Of a stretch of DNA of 64,000 nucleotides, positions 53,042 to 63,321 are shown piece by piece. The DNA comes from Opitutaceae bacterium (GTDB taxonomy: Bacteria > Verrucomicrobiota > Verrucomicrobiia > Opitutales > Opitutaceae): assembly GCA_028688225.1 (NCBI GenBank), contig JAQTYQ010000005.1:55001-119000 (forward strand). Direction: 5' to 3'. Position 1 is the first letter of the stretch. Each line of letters opens with the position of its first letter. The notes beneath the pieces are model-generated. The model made no database searches and was not told the DNA's origin. It saw only the letters and a list, made by a program, of their open reading frames with translations. Both the position numbers and the translations under genes were made by a program.

Positions 53042-55444
53042 CTAGAGTTTCAGAGCATAGGTGAGGGTGAATCTCCTGACCGGCATAAATCCGCCGCTAT
53101 TTGCGCCGTTGATACCTGCAACTGCCACCGTGTCATCGAGCAGGTTGTTGCAGAGCAGCGAAACGGTGTGCTTCCCGTTCCCCCAACCGTACGAGATTCC
53201 GCCGTCGAGGTAGTATTGCGCTCCCTTGTAGACGTAGGCGTGAGGGTTTCCGCCGGAGCCGTATGCGCTCAAGTTGACGTTTTGGGCGATCAACGAAGAC
53301 CCAAACCACGCGAGGCCAAAGAGCGCGCTGAAGCCGTTGCCGGGTCTGTTGCCAAAGTTGTACTTGGCATTTAGTCCGAAGGTGTCCGGCAGGCCGATAT
53401 AAACGGGGTTGCCGTCGGGGAAGTTGATGTCCCGGCCGTTGATGGTGGCATAGCGCACGTCGAAAGCCAGACGGTTGGTGATTGTACCGGTGACCTGGAC
53501 TTCGACGCCTTCCACCCACGGGCCGCCGACGTATTGGGTTCCATATGAAGTCGTGGAACCATCAGGCCAGATGTAGGTGCCTGACGGAGGACCGTAGAAC
53601 AGGGTTCCGGTATAGTTTGCCCGATAGGCCGCGACGCTGGCTGTGACCCGGCCGCCGAATAGATCCGCTTTGACGCCCACTTCCTTGGTGGTCCCGCCCG
53701 GCGAGTAAGTCAGCAACTCTCCCAGCTTGATGCCCGGAAACAGATCCTGGGGAAGCTCCCTGCCCTGGACATTGTACTTGAACACGCTCGCTTCGGGATC
53801 CTTGTGCTCGGTGTACAGTGCATACACAGACAGCCATTCACGGGGCTTGAACGTGATCGCGTATCGCGGAACCAGACCGGTGTTCTGCCAGCCCTTGGGT
53901 TGGATCACGTAGTTGCCGCCAAATGTCTGCCAGTTATTGACCCGGTCGTTGCGCACGCTGGCGGACAACGTGATGCGGTTGGAGAACATGCTCACTTCCT
54001 GTTGCGCAAACCAACCGTAGACTTCGTAGTAGGTGTTACCGGCTCCCAGCGTGAGGAAACCCAGGTCTGCATCGCCCTTGTTCGGGTCGATGTAGGCGTT
54101 GATGTCGACGGGGTTCGGGTTATACGGATTAAACGACGGCCGGCCTGTCATGATTCCAAAGCTCTGCCACAGGTTGCTCCGATGATAGTTCAGGCCGAGC
54201 AGTGTTTGGTAGCGGATCCCGCCGCGGAGCTCCCCCCGGTGGGTGAAGTCCACCGCGTCCGTGAACGAGTGGCCGTGAGTGGGCCACTGGATCATGAAAT
54301 TCTTGGTCTGGACCACCGGATCGGTGCTCGTGTACGCGGAGAAATCAACGGAGGGAAACGTGTAACGCATTGAGGTGTCGAGACTGTCGACCACCATCGC
54401 GTTTCGAATGCTGGTGTTGTCGCTGAAGTTGTGCGTCGCGGTCAGGCTGGCGCGGAACAGGCGGATCTCGGCGTCGTCGTAGCCGGGGTGGTAGACACGG
54501 TCTTGAAGATCCAAAATCCGCGGCAGAACATGGGTGGGATTCGGATTGTCCTGGAACGGCCACAAGCCCGCAGCCTTGGCAAAATCCTCGTCGTAGTACT
54601 GGTGGATGCTGTCCGTGCCCGGATGGATCATCCGGGATTCTCCGACGATCATCTGCCAGGTCGTCTTGTCGGAGTACTGGTATTCAAGCGCCAGTTGGGC
54701 GCCCGTTTCCCCGTTTCGAACCCCTCCGTAAGACGCGATTTTGTTGTCATTGTGCATCGCGACAAACCGATAGAGCAGTTTGCCTGAATTCCCGACCGTT
54801 CCCTGGGAGTCCACGGAGAATCCGTAGCCGGTGTGGGAGCCGCCATCTACGGCAAGGTCCGTGGCGATCCTCGTGGTGTTGGTGCCTTGCGGCGTCTTGG
54901 AGATGTAGTTGACCATGCCGCCGGGTTGACCGAGGCCGAAGGCGGCCGACGAAGGCCCCTTCACCACTTCGATGCGATCGTAAAACTGAGCGGGCATGAT
55001 GTTTGAACCGTAGATGCCGCCCGATGCGGCGACACCATCGACATAGAGTTGATTCGTCATCACGCCGCGGACGTACACTCTCCCCTGAATCGATTCCGGC
55101 CCGATGAAGACGCCCGGCTGGGCAAGCTGCAGAGCCGCCCGGCTGTCCTTCAATCCGAAGTCATCCATGAACTCGGATGTGATCACCCCCATCGACTGCG
55201 GCACGTCGATATAAGCTTGCACGAATCGACCGCTCGAAGAGGTCGTCTTTGCGCCGTAACCAACGTTGCTGCTCGCGGAGACCTCAAACGGCGCGAGCTC
55301 AATCGGAGCCTCTTTGGAGGATTTGGTCGCAGCAGTGTCGCTTGGGTTCGATTCCGGCGACGTCTGCGCTGAAAGATTGGCGGAGCCCATCAAAATGATG
55401 AGGGCGGCCAGCCAACCGAGTGGGGTATGCGTATGCTTGTTCAT
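53042..55444 (-). CDS. TonB-dependent outer-membrane receptor
   Basis: 800 residues from the ATG at 55444 (MNKHTHTPLGWLAALIILMG), which starts a good signal peptide; the frame runs 80 codons further up without similarity. The plug domain follows (IDVPQSMGVITSEFMDDFG, YDRIEVVKGPSSAAFGLGQP, GGMVNYISKTPQG) and then a 22-strand-type barrel ending in PVRRFTLTYALKL. The VPQSMGVIT plug form is like siderophore receptors, though Opitutaceae use such receptors for many ligands. No tonB/exbBD nearby. Ligand unknown. Confidence 0.93.
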   Translation of the reverse strand: MNKHTHTPLGWLAALIILMGSANLSAQTSPESNPSDTAATKSSKEAPIELAPFEVSASSNVGYGAKTTSSSGRFVQAYIDVPQSMGVITSEFMDDFGLKDSRAALQLAQPGVFIGPESIQGRVYVRGVMTNQLYVDGVAASGGIYGSNIMPAQFYDRIEVVKGPSSAAFGLGQPGGMVNYISKTPQGTNTTRIATDLAVDGGSHTGYGFSVDSQGTVGNSGKLLYRFVAMHNDNKIASYGGVRNGETGAQLALEYQYSDKTTWQMIVGESRMIHPGTDSIHQYYDEDFAKAAGLWPFQDNPNPTHVLPRILDLQDRVYHPGYDDAEIRLFRASLTATHNFSDNTSIRNAMVVDSLDTSMRYTFPSVDFSAYTSTDPVVQTKNFMIQWPTHGHSFTDAVDFTHRGELRGGIRYQTLLGLNYHRSNLWQSFGIMTGRPSFNPYNPNPVDINAYIDPNKGDADLGFLTLGAGNTYYEVYGWFAQQEVSMFSNRITLSASVRNDRVNNWQTFGGNYVIQPKGWQNTGLVPRYAITFKPREWLSVYALYTEHKDPEASVFKYNVQGRELPQDLFPGIKLGELLTYSPGGTTKEVGVKADLFGGRVTASVAAYRANYTGTLFYGPPSGTYIWPDGSTTSYGTQYVGGPWVEGVEVQVTGTITNRLAFDVRYATINGRDINFPDGNPVYIGLPDTFGLNAKYNFGNRPGNGFSALFGLAWFGSSLIAQNVNLSAYGSGGNPHAYVYKGAQYYLDGGISYGWGNGKHTVSLLCNNLLDDTVAVAGINGANSGGFMPVRRFTLTYALKL

Positions 55445-56168
55445 ATAATCAGGTCTTTTTTGTTGGGATCCAGTTTTGCATGGGGGAAATCCAAGAGTGC
55501 TTGGGGACAAACCGCCCCACAGCCGATGCGGCATCACGCCGATTCTGGGCCACAACCCGACCCGTGCCGTCCCGGCATTCCGCTTGACGCCTCGCAAGGC
55601 GCATAAGCCCCTTTCATTTGGCTCGTTTTCACGTCGCAACGGCTTCAAATTTGCCTGCGATAATTGGGGTAGGGATAAACTCATAGCATGTATTAGCGCC
55701 TATGTCGGTTGGACACTGAATGCTAGGATTTCACATTTTCAAGCAAAAACTTTCCCAATCTCTCATTTTCTAATCCGGAAGGCACAGTTTCTCGAAGCAA
55801 GCTTCGAGGAACTGTGCCTTCCAAAGAGTAACGCCAAGGGGCCTACAGCTCATCCAGCGTCGGCCTGTAACCCCTGTGATTGAAACCCTTCGCAGATGTG
55901 CGCTCACCCGAATCGATCCCAAGCTCAATCCACCTGCAAAGCGATCCAGCTATAGTGCGCGTCGGTCTCTCCAACAAGTCGGCTTGGAGCGCGCGCTATA
56001 AATCAGCGCCGGGAGCACTGGCATTTCAGTGCCCCTTAGCGGGACAGAACTCCCACGCCTCAATAACTACACGAGCCCATTCGAAACACACAAAATGCAA
56101 TTCAAGTCGGTTGGGTAGAAAGTGAAATTATTACTTGTAAATGGGTGATACTAACCTAGTGACAGCCT
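55445..56168. other. Intergenic region between the TonB receptor and CocE genes
   Basis: 724 bp, lower GC than the flanks, divergent promoters expected. Apart from a 46-bp hairpin (55777-55822) nothing was recognised; an open frame on the plus strand near 55476-55883 has no coding character. Confidence 0.45.
55777..55822. repeat. 46-bp inverted repeat
   Basis: GGAAGGCACAGTT and AACTGTGCCTTCC arms around a nested CTCGAAGC/GCTTCGAG hairpin. A small mobile palindrome or strong structured terminator; no T tract follows. Confidence 0.75.
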
Positions 56169-57914
56169 ATGCGCATAAAGCGGCACGTTCTACTCCTCCA
56201 ATTTGTCGCTTCCGTGGTTGTGGCTAGCGGCCACGCCCAGAGCTCGTACGAAGTCATCTTTGAAAGCAACGTGGAGATGAAGACGCGCGATGGCGTGACG
56301 CTGCGGGCGGATATTTACCGACCCAAGGCCGACGGGGAATTCCCGGTGCTCATCAACCGCAATCCCTACGACAAATACATTTACATCTCCGACGGACTGG
56401 CCTCCGCAGCCCGGGGTTATGTCTTTATCATCCAGGATGCACGCGGCCGGCATGCCTCCGATGGCGAGTGGTATCCCTTCAAATACGAGTCCCAGGATGG
56501 CTACGACGCGGTGGAGTGGGCGGCGGCGTTGCCGTACTCGAATGGTAAGGTCGGCATGGTCGGCATATCCTATGTGGGAGTCCCGCAGTTGCTCACCGCC
56601 GTGGCGGCGCCGCCACACTTGGTGGCGATCTATCCGGGAATTACGGCGTCCAATTATCATGATCACTGGGCCTACCAGGGCGGAGCATTTTCGCTGGCGT
56701 TCAGTCGAGGCTGGAACAGCTTTCTAGCGATAGACGAGCTTAGGCGGCGTCCGAACAAAGCGATCCCCTTCTCGTACTGGGACCGGAAACGTCCGCCCGG
56801 CGATCTGCCCTTGATCGATCCAGGCCCGGGGACTGGCCTGGGTCAGGCTTACAACGACTGGATCGCGCACCCAAGTTACGACGACTATTGGAAGCAGTGG
56901 TCGATCGAGGAACACTACGACCGAATCAGGGTGCCGGCTCTCCATTTTGGAGCGTGGTACGACCTCTTTATGCCTGGTGCCATCCGGAATTACATGGGCA
57001 TCAAGGCGCATGGCGGCAGCGAGGCGGCCCGCAAAGGACAGCGATTGATCATCATCCCCGGCGGCCATGCGGGTTTCGGGCAGAAGATCGGGGAGGTCGA
57101 TTTTGGCAGTGATTCCGTCTTCGATTTTGGGAAATGCGGCCTGCGCTGGTTCGATTGGGTGCTGAAGGGCATCGACAATGGCCTAGCCCAGGAGAAGCCC
57201 GTGAGGATTTTCGTCATGGGCAAGAACGTCTGGCGCGATGAAGACGACTGGCCGCTGGCACGCGCCAAGACTAGCCGGTATTACCTGCACTCGGAGGGAA
57301 CGGCCAACACCCTCACCGGCGACGGCCTCCTGAGCACGGCGCTGCCCGCCGAGGAACCGGCGGACAAGTATGTTTATGATCCGGACAATCCCGTGCCAAC
57401 CAATGGCGGAGTGATGGCCTACCCGAACGGTCTCGCTGGTCCCGTCGACCAACGGGCGGTGGAATCGCGAGCCGATGTCCTTGTTTACACGACCCCGGCG
57501 TTTGATCACGACACGGAAGTGACCGGCTCGATCAGCCTGGAACTCTATGTCAGTTCCTCCGCGGTCGATACCGATTTCACGGGCAAGCTGGTCGACGTGT
57601 GGCCGAACGGGTTCGCTCAAAACTTGGCCGAAGGCATCCTGCGCGCACGCTACCGGAATTCGCTGGAGAAGGCCGAGTTCATGAATCCGGGCGAGATCTA
57701 CAAGCTGATCGTCGATCTGGGCGCGACCTCCAATGTCTTCCTGGCGGGCCACAAGCTGCGGCTGGAAATTGCCAGCAGCAACTACCCGCGCTTTGACCGC
57801 AACCCCAACACCGGCGCCGATCCCGAGACTGCCACGACGTTCGTCAAGGCCACCAATGTCATCTATCATGACCACGACCATCCCTCGACCCTGATCGTGC
57901 CGGTCGTGCCTTGA
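56169..57914 (+). CDS. Exported CocE/NonD (S15) family hydrolase, paralogue 1
   Basis: 581 residues with a signal peptide (cleavage near SGHAQSSYE). Alpha/beta hydrolase of the X-Pro dipeptidyl-peptidase/cocaine-esterase family: VTLRADIYRPKADGEFPVLI, VFIIQDARGRHASDGEW, nucleophile S134 in GISYVGVPQ, the Asp in GAWYDLFMPGAIRNY and the His in IIPGGHAGFG. A C-terminal jelly-roll domain runs from about 410 (TGSISLELYVSSSAVDTDFT). Such enzymes cleave acyl esters, acylated beta-lactams or proline peptides. A close paralogue follows 109 bp downstream. Confidence 0.93.
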   Translation: MRIKRHVLLLQFVASVVVASGHAQSSYEVIFESNVEMKTRDGVTLRADIYRPKADGEFPVLINRNPYDKYIYISDGLASAARGYVFIIQDARGRHASDGEWYPFKYESQDGYDAVEWAAALPYSNGKVGMVGISYVGVPQLLTAVAAPPHLVAIYPGITASNYHDHWAYQGGAFSLAFSRGWNSFLAIDELRRRPNKAIPFSYWDRKRPPGDLPLIDPGPGTGLGQAYNDWIAHPSYDDYWKQWSIEEHYDRIRVPALHFGAWYDLFMPGAIRNYMGIKAHGGSEAARKGQRLIIIPGGHAGFGQKIGEVDFGSDSVFDFGKCGLRWFDWVLKGIDNGLAQEKPVRIFVMGKNVWRDEDDWPLARAKTSRYYLHSEGTANTLTGDGLLSTALPAEEPADKYVYDPDNPVPTNGGVMAYPNGLAGPVDQRAVESRADVLVYTTPAFDHDTEVTGSISLELYVSSSAVDTDFTGKLVDVWPNGFAQNLAEGILRARYRNSLEKAEFMNPGEIYKLIVDLGATSNVFLAGHKLRLEIASSNYPRFDRNPNTGADPETATTFVKATNVIYHDHDHPSTLIVPVVP

Positions 57915-58023
57915 AGGTCTGAAAACATTCCCTTTGCACCTGTCGGTCCTGGTAATCGACCGGTAATCAGTAACTACATCAATCGTACGGCGATTTTTTA
58001 GTCACATATTCGAGGAATACTCC

Positions 58024-59781
58024 ATGCACCCGAATCGGTTCATTCTACTTCTCGTGGCTGGTGCCTTGGGAATTGTGGCCCGCGGCTACGCCCAGGACCA
58101 GTACCCAATTATCCTGGAAAGAAATGTCGCGATGAAAACACGCGACGGTGTGACCTTGCGGGCGGATGTCTACCGGCCCAAGGCCGACGGGAAATTCCCC
58201 GTTCTGCTCAATCGCACGCCGTACGATAAACGCGGGGACGTCAATTATCTTGATGTCGTACTCCCGACCGTCGCCAAGGGGTATGTGTGCATCATCCAGG
58301 ACACGCGGGGCCGCTATGCCTCCGATGGAGAGTGGGCCCCGTTTCTCTACGAGGCGCAGGACGGCTACGACACCGTGGAATGGGCCGCAGCGCTTCCGTA
58401 CGCGAACGGCAAGGTCGGCTTGTTCGGAGGCTCCTACATGGGGGCCACCCAGCTGCTGGCCGCCATGGCGGCCCCACCCCATCTGGCCGGCATCTGTCCG
58501 GTCGCAACCGCCTCCAATTACTACGGCCACTGGGCCTACCACAACGGACCGTTTGAGCAATTGTTCGCCCAGACCTGGTGCAGCCTCCTCTCGTTCAACG
58601 AAATCGTGCGGCGGGTGAGCCGGAGTGTCGTCCCGGCAGACTGGGACATGAAGCGCCCGCTGGCTGAATATCCCCTGGTGGAGCCGGGAACGGCGGCGTC
58701 CCTGCCCAGCCATGACTATTACGCCGCCTGGCTCGCCCATCCGACCTACGACGACTACTGGAAACAGTGCTCCATCGAGGAACACTACGACAAAATCACC
58801 GTGCCGGCACTCCACATCGCCGCCTGGTACGATTTGTTTCAGGACGGGTCCATTCGGAATTACGAGGGAATCAAGCAACACGGTGGCAGCGAAGCCGCCC
58901 GCAAAAACCAGCGCCTGGTGATCATCCCCGGCGGACATGCCGGGCGGGGGCTCAAGCTGGGTGAGGTCGATTTCAGCGGCAAGGTTCCGGACCTGAACGA
59001 GTGGGAGCTGCTCCTGCGCTGGTACGATTACGTGCTGAAAGGAATCGACGACGGAATCTCCCGCGAGAAACCCGTGAAGATCTTCGTCATGGGCCGGAAT
59101 ATCTGGCGCGACGAGGACGACTGGCCGCTGGCGCGCGCCCAGTCCACCCGGTACTACCTGCATTCGGAAGGGAAAGCCAACACGCTCACTGGCGACGGCA
59201 GGCTGAGCCCGGCGCTGCCCGCGGCGGAACCGGCGGACAAATACCTCTATGACCCTGCAGATCCCACGCCGACGCATGGCGGAGCGATTTTGGGGCTGCC
59301 GGCCGGCCCCCTCGACCAGCGCGTGGTGGAAGCCCGATCGGATGTCCTTGTCTACACAACTCCCGCTTTCCAACAGGACACGGAAGTGACCGGCCCGGTG
59401 AGCTTGGAAATCTATGTCAGTTCCTCCGTGGTCGACACCGATTTCACCGGCAAATTGGTTGATGTGTGGCCGAACGGATTTGTTCAGAACCTGACGGACG
59501 GAATTCTGCGCATGCGCTATCGGAATTCCCTGGAAAAGGCCGAACTGATGAACCCCGGAGAAATCTACAAGCTGACGATCAACCTATGGTCGACCTCCAA
59601 CGTCTTCCTCGCGGGCCACAAGCTGCGGCTGGAGATTGCCAGCAGCAACTTCCCCCGCTTCGACCGCAATCTCAATACCGGTCTCAGCGCCGCGCACTCC
59701 AGTGCCAGCATCGCGGCCACCAATGTCGTCTACCACGACCGGGATCACCCCTCAGCCCTGATTCTGCCGGTCGTGCCCTGA
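58024..59781 (+). CDS. Exported CocE/NonD (S15) family hydrolase, paralogue 2
   Basis: 585 residues, signal peptide (cleavage near RGYAQDQYP). Same plan as its upstream neighbour and clearly derived from a tandem duplication: VTLRADVYRPKADGKFPVLL, nucleophile S137 in GGSYMGATQ, AAWYDLFQDGSIRNY and IIPGGHAGRG, then the jelly-roll domain from about 410. The two differ most around the substrate-cap region at 170-240 (for example YHNGPFEQLFAQTWCSLLSF here). Followed by a POT transporter, which suggests that the released small peptides or amides are imported. Confidence 0.93.
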   Translation: MHPNRFILLLVAGALGIVARGYAQDQYPIILERNVAMKTRDGVTLRADVYRPKADGKFPVLLNRTPYDKRGDVNYLDVVLPTVAKGYVCIIQDTRGRYASDGEWAPFLYEAQDGYDTVEWAAALPYANGKVGLFGGSYMGATQLLAAMAAPPHLAGICPVATASNYYGHWAYHNGPFEQLFAQTWCSLLSFNEIVRRVSRSVVPADWDMKRPLAEYPLVEPGTAASLPSHDYYAAWLAHPTYDDYWKQCSIEEHYDKITVPALHIAAWYDLFQDGSIRNYEGIKQHGGSEAARKNQRLVIIPGGHAGRGLKLGEVDFSGKVPDLNEWELLLRWYDYVLKGIDDGISREKPVKIFVMGRNIWRDEDDWPLARAQSTRYYLHSEGKANTLTGDGRLSPALPAAEPADKYLYDPADPTPTHGGAILGLPAGPLDQRVVEARSDVLVYTTPAFQQDTEVTGPVSLEIYVSSSVVDTDFTGKLVDVWPNGFVQNLTDGILRMRYRNSLEKAELMNPGEIYKLTINLWSTSNVFLAGHKLRLEIASSNFPRFDRNLNTGLSAAHSSASIAATNVVYHDRDHPSALILPVVP

Positions 59782-60129
59782 AGACGGGGAAGCAATCTCC
59801 CTGCTTGTTAACCACCACCCAGTTTCGCAGAAGACTCGATTTGCCGGATGTGCGCTGGAGCCCGGCGTCGAGGTTGGGACGCACGGTATTTTCACGGGCC
59901 CGGCCATCTTCATGTCCTGGCCGGGACCAATGAAACCTCCGCAGAAATAGTCCTGGGCGCCGTCTTGCGCACGCCCCGGCCGGGAGAATCGTAGGCAATT
60001 CTGAACAACTGCCGGAGCTCACCCCGCCCCACCGGCCACCAACGGGAATCACGTTGAGCCGACGCCGTGGGGGACACGTCGTTTTACCTCGCGACCGGCC
60101 GCGCAGTGCTTTTCGTGGAAGGCCGGCCC
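59782..60129. other. Intergenic region before the POT transporter gene
   Basis: 348 bp without a supported gene. CCCGGCCA/TGGCCGGG arms at 59898-59924 could form a hairpin ending the CocE transcript; no T tract follows. Confidence 0.4.
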
Positions 60130-62040
60130 ATGAGTTCCTCCGCCGCCACCCCTGCCGTCTCCGAACCGCCGCCCGCCGCCCGCGACGACCGTTTTCCGGC
60201 CGGCGTTCCCTATATCGTCGGCAACGAGGGCGCCGAGCGCTTCAGCTTCTACGGGATGAGGCAGATCCTGTACATCTACCTCACCTCGCTCTTCATCAGT
60301 TTCGCTGCTGAATCCACCGTTGCGCCGGACGCGCTGGCCGGGGCCAAGGTGCACGCCACGCAAGTGGTCCACCTCTTCAACGCCGGCGTCTATCTTTTCC
60401 CGATGATCGGCGCGATCCTCGCCGACCGCCTGCTCGGGAAATACCGGGTCATCTTTTGGGTTTCGCTCGTCTACTGCGCGGGCCACGCGGCGCTCGCCTT
60501 TGCCGGCCGCAGCGGCGCGCTCGGCAACCTCAGCCTGGCCGAACTGGCCATGTATGCCGGCCTCATCCTCGTCTCCATCGGCTCGGGCGGCATCAAGCCG
60601 TGCGTGTCGGCCAATGTGGGCGACCAGTTCACCGCGAAGAACGCCCATCTCGTCACGCGCATCTTCCAGATTTTTTATTTCATCATCAATTTCGGTTCAT
60701 TTTTCGCCAGTCTGCTCACACCCTGGCTCTATCAAAACTGCGGCGCCGAGTGGGCGTTCGGCGTGCCGGGCATCCTGATGGGAATCGCCACGGTGGTGTT
60801 CTGGTTCGGACGGCGCAAATTCGTGCGGGCGCCGCCGCGCCCCGGAGGGAAACTGGGCCTGCTCGATTTCCTCGCCTCGTCGCTGCTCGCCTCCCCGTTG
60901 CTGGTGCTCGTGGCCGTGGGCGCCGCGGTGGCCGAGGAAGTGGTGCGGGCCGCAATGGGCGACCAGGCGGGCGCCGTGACCGTGGCGTTGCGGCATATCG
61001 CGCACGGCTACTGGCCGCACGCGCTGGTGGCGGCGGGCGGATTTGCCCTCGGAGCGGTCCTGTTCATCGTGCGGCAGCAGATCGAGCAGGATACCGGCTT
61101 CTTTGCCACGCTGCTGTATTGCTGGCGCCGCCGGGGCGCACGCCGGCCGGGGGAGGATTTCTGGGCGCCGGCCCGCATCCGCTTCGGCGACGAGGCGGCG
61201 GACGGTCCGCCGGCGGTGCTGCGCATCATCGTCGTGTTCTCGATGGTCAGCGTTTTCTGGGCGCTGTTCGATCAGCATTCGTCCACCTGGATTGAACAGG
61301 CCAAGGCCATGAATCTGACCCTCACTGTGCCCACCATTTTCTGGAACGGCTGGGTCATACCCGGGCTTTTGTCCGCGGCAATTTTTGGCGCCGTCTGGCT
61401 GTTCCTCTGGGTGGCGAACCGCCCGGTGCCGCGGTGGCTGACACTGGGCTTCCTCGGTCTGCTTGGCGCGTGGGGACTGGCCGCGCTGGGCCTGCAGCTG
61501 GCGCGCGGCGCCACGGAAACCATCACGCTGCTGCCCGCGCAGATCGCAGCGCTCAATCCCCTGCTGGTCATGATCATCATCCCGTTGCTGAACGTGCTCG
61601 TCTACCGGCCGTGCGAACGCCGCGGCCGGCCGCTCCAGCCGCTCCACCGGATGACCGCCGGCATGTTTCTCGCCTCGCTCGCGTTCGTGGCGGTGGCGAT
61701 CTTGCAGGCACGGATCCAGGCCGCGGGCCGTGGCGAGGTCCATGTGCTCTGGCAGATCATCCCCTTCTTCATCCTGACCATCGCCGAGGTGCTCGTGTCG
61801 GTCACCGGCCTTGAGTTTGCCTACACCCAGGCGCCGCGGGCGATGAAATCCACCATCATGGGCTTCTGGCTGCTCTGTGTGACGCTCGGCAACGTGTTGG
61901 TCGCGTTCCTGGCGCCGCTGGAGACGCTCTCGCTCGCCAAATTCTTCTGGATTTTTGCCGGGCTGATGGCCGCGGCGGCCGTGATCTTCGCCCTGCTGGC
62001 CGCCGGCTACAAGGGGCGGACCTACCTCCAGTCAGGCTAG
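60130..62040 (+). CDS. POT/PTR-family proton-dependent oligopeptide transporter
   Basis: 636 residues from the ATG at 60130 (MSSSAATPAVSEPPPAARDD); an upstream in-frame start at 60067 adds a non-hydrophobic leader. Signature NEGAERFSFYGMRQIL (ExxERFxYYG), SIGSGGIKPCVSANVGDQF and FYFIINFGSFFASLLTPWLY (PTR2 motifs). About fourteen hydrophobic helices. Imports di- and tripeptides with protons. The 3' end overlaps that of kdtA by nine bases on the opposite strand. Confidence 0.94.
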   Translation: MSSSAATPAVSEPPPAARDDRFPAGVPYIVGNEGAERFSFYGMRQILYIYLTSLFISFAAESTVAPDALAGAKVHATQVVHLFNAGVYLFPMIGAILADRLLGKYRVIFWVSLVYCAGHAALAFAGRSGALGNLSLAELAMYAGLILVSIGSGGIKPCVSANVGDQFTAKNAHLVTRIFQIFYFIINFGSFFASLLTPWLYQNCGAEWAFGVPGILMGIATVVFWFGRRKFVRAPPRPGGKLGLLDFLASSLLASPLLVLVAVGAAVAEEVVRAAMGDQAGAVTVALRHIAHGYWPHALVAAGGFALGAVLFIVRQQIEQDTGFFATLLYCWRRRGARRPGEDFWAPARIRFGDEAADGPPAVLRIIVVFSMVSVFWALFDQHSSTWIEQAKAMNLTLTVPTIFWNGWVIPGLLSAAIFGAVWLFLWVANRPVPRWLTLGFLGLLGAWGLAALGLQLARGATETITLLPAQIAALNPLLVMIIIPLLNVLVYRPCERRGRPLQPLHRMTAGMFLASLAFVAVAILQARIQAAGRGEVHVLWQIIPFFILTIAEVLVSVTGLEFAYTQAPRAMKSTIMGFWLLCVTLGNVLVAFLAPLETLSLAKFFWIFAGLMAAAAVIFALLAAGYKGRTYLQSG

Positions 62041-63321
62041 GAGCGCCAGCTCCTCGCGGATCACCGCCAGCGTGCGCTCGACGGCCCCCCGGTTGTGCGC
62101 GTGCCAGGCGAGTGCCGCGGCGCTCATGCGGGCGCGCTGCGCCTCGTCCCCCAGCAGTTCGACGCAGGCGGCGATGAGTTCGCTCTCATTGAGCACGGCG
62201 CGGGCGGCGCCGCAGGCGCGCAGGGCCCGGGCGACCTCCCGGAAATTCGTCATGCGCGGGCCAAACAGCAACGGCTTGCCCAGCGCGGCCGCCTCGATGG
62301 GCGACTGGCCGCCGTCGTGCGGCGGCAGGCTCTTGCCACAGAAGACCACATTCGCGAATTGCGTGAGCTCACGCAGTTCGCCGGTCGTGTCGGCCACGAC
62401 GACGTCCACCTCGTGCGGTGCGGCGCCGTGCGAACGCAGATGGAAGCGCAGACCGGTCTTCGCGAGCGCGGCGGCGACCACGTCGCGGCGTTCGGCATGA
62501 CGCGGCACGAGCAGCAGCGCGATCTTCAGTCCCCGGCTGCGGGCGGCCTTCAGCGCCTGCACCAGGGCCGACTCCTCGCCCTCCCACGTCGACGAACCGA
62601 GCAGGACCAGCCCCTCGCCCAGTCCGAGCTCCCGCCGCAGTTCGCTCTTGCGGGATTCGGTCAGCGGCGGAATGGCGAGGTCGAGCTTCATGTTGCCCAG
62701 CGTCCGGAGCTTCTCCGGCGAAAACCCGAGGGCGCGAAGCCGCTGCTCATCCTGCGGCGAGGCGGGCAGGCTGCCGGTGATGCCGCCGAGCATCGCCGGC
62801 ACGAGCCACCGGGCCTTCCACAGGCGACGGAAACTCCGGTCGGAAAGCCGCGCGTTGATGCTGAGCACCGGTATGCCGCGCCGGACCGCCTGGCGGATGT
62901 GCTCCGGCCAGCGCTCGCCTTCCATCAGGATCGCCAGGTCGGGCCGGACGCGTCGCCAGGCGCGGACGCTGAACAGCCACCAGTCGAGGGGAAAATAGCC
63001 GAGCGCGATGACGAGCGGCCGGTAGCGTTCCCCGGCGACCTGATGGGCCGTGCTAGTGGTCGTGGTCAGGTAAACCTCCACCGATTCGTCCTTTTTCAAC
63101 GCCTCCAGCAGCGGGCCGATCGCCAGCATCTCGCCCACGCTCACCGCCTGCAGCCAGATGCGCCGCACGCCCGGGCGCCGGGGAGGCAGCGGCGGCGTGC
63201 CACCGAAACGATGGCTGAAGTTTGGACCGTAGCCTCCCCGCTTCCGCATGCGCCAGAGATAGTAGGGCGAGGCCAGCAGGAGCACCGGCAGGAACAGGAA
63301 CCGATACAGCCAGATCATCAT
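62032..63321 (-). CDS. waaA: 3-deoxy-D-manno-octulosonic acid transferase
   Basis: 429 residues, GT30 family. Adds Kdo to lipid A precursor at the inner membrane, confirming a Gram-negative LPS pathway. N-terminal membrane anchor (IWLYRFLFLPVLLLASPYYL), RIWLQAVSVGEMLAIGPLLE with the catalytic Glu, LTTTTSTAHQVA and AILMEGERWPEHIRQA; the donor domain has GQSPIEAAALGKPLLFGPRM and NFREVARAL. The start overlaps the stop of the S23-type gene (ATGA). Confidence 0.95.
   Translation of the reverse strand: MMIWLYRFLFLPVLLLASPYYLWRMRKRGGYGPNFSHRFGGTPPLPPRRPGVRRIWLQAVSVGEMLAIGPLLEALKKDESVEVYLTTTTSTAHQVAGERYRPLVIALGYFPLDWWLFSVRAWRRVRPDLAILMEGERWPEHIRQAVRRGIPVLSINARLSDRSFRRLWKARWLVPAMLGGITGSLPASPQDEQRLRALGFSPEKLRTLGNMKLDLAIPPLTESRKSELRRELGLGEGLVLLGSSTWEGEESALVQALKAARSRGLKIALLLVPRHAERRDVVAAALAKTGLRFHLRSHGAAPHEVDVVVADTTGELRELTQFANVVFCGKSLPPHDGGQSPIEAAALGKPLLFGPRMTNFREVARALRACGAARAVLNESELIAACVELLGDEAQRARMSAAALAWHAHNRGAVERTLAVIREELALLA

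Noticed and set aside
52367..53374. 335-codon plus-strand frame across the TonB gene end and the glycosidase remnant
   Set aside because: Overlaps the 3' end of a certain TonB receptor gene and has no recognisable domain.
55476..55883. 135-codon plus-strand frame in the TonB/CocE intergenic region
   Set aside because: No signal, motif or codon bias; it runs through the 46-bp palindrome.
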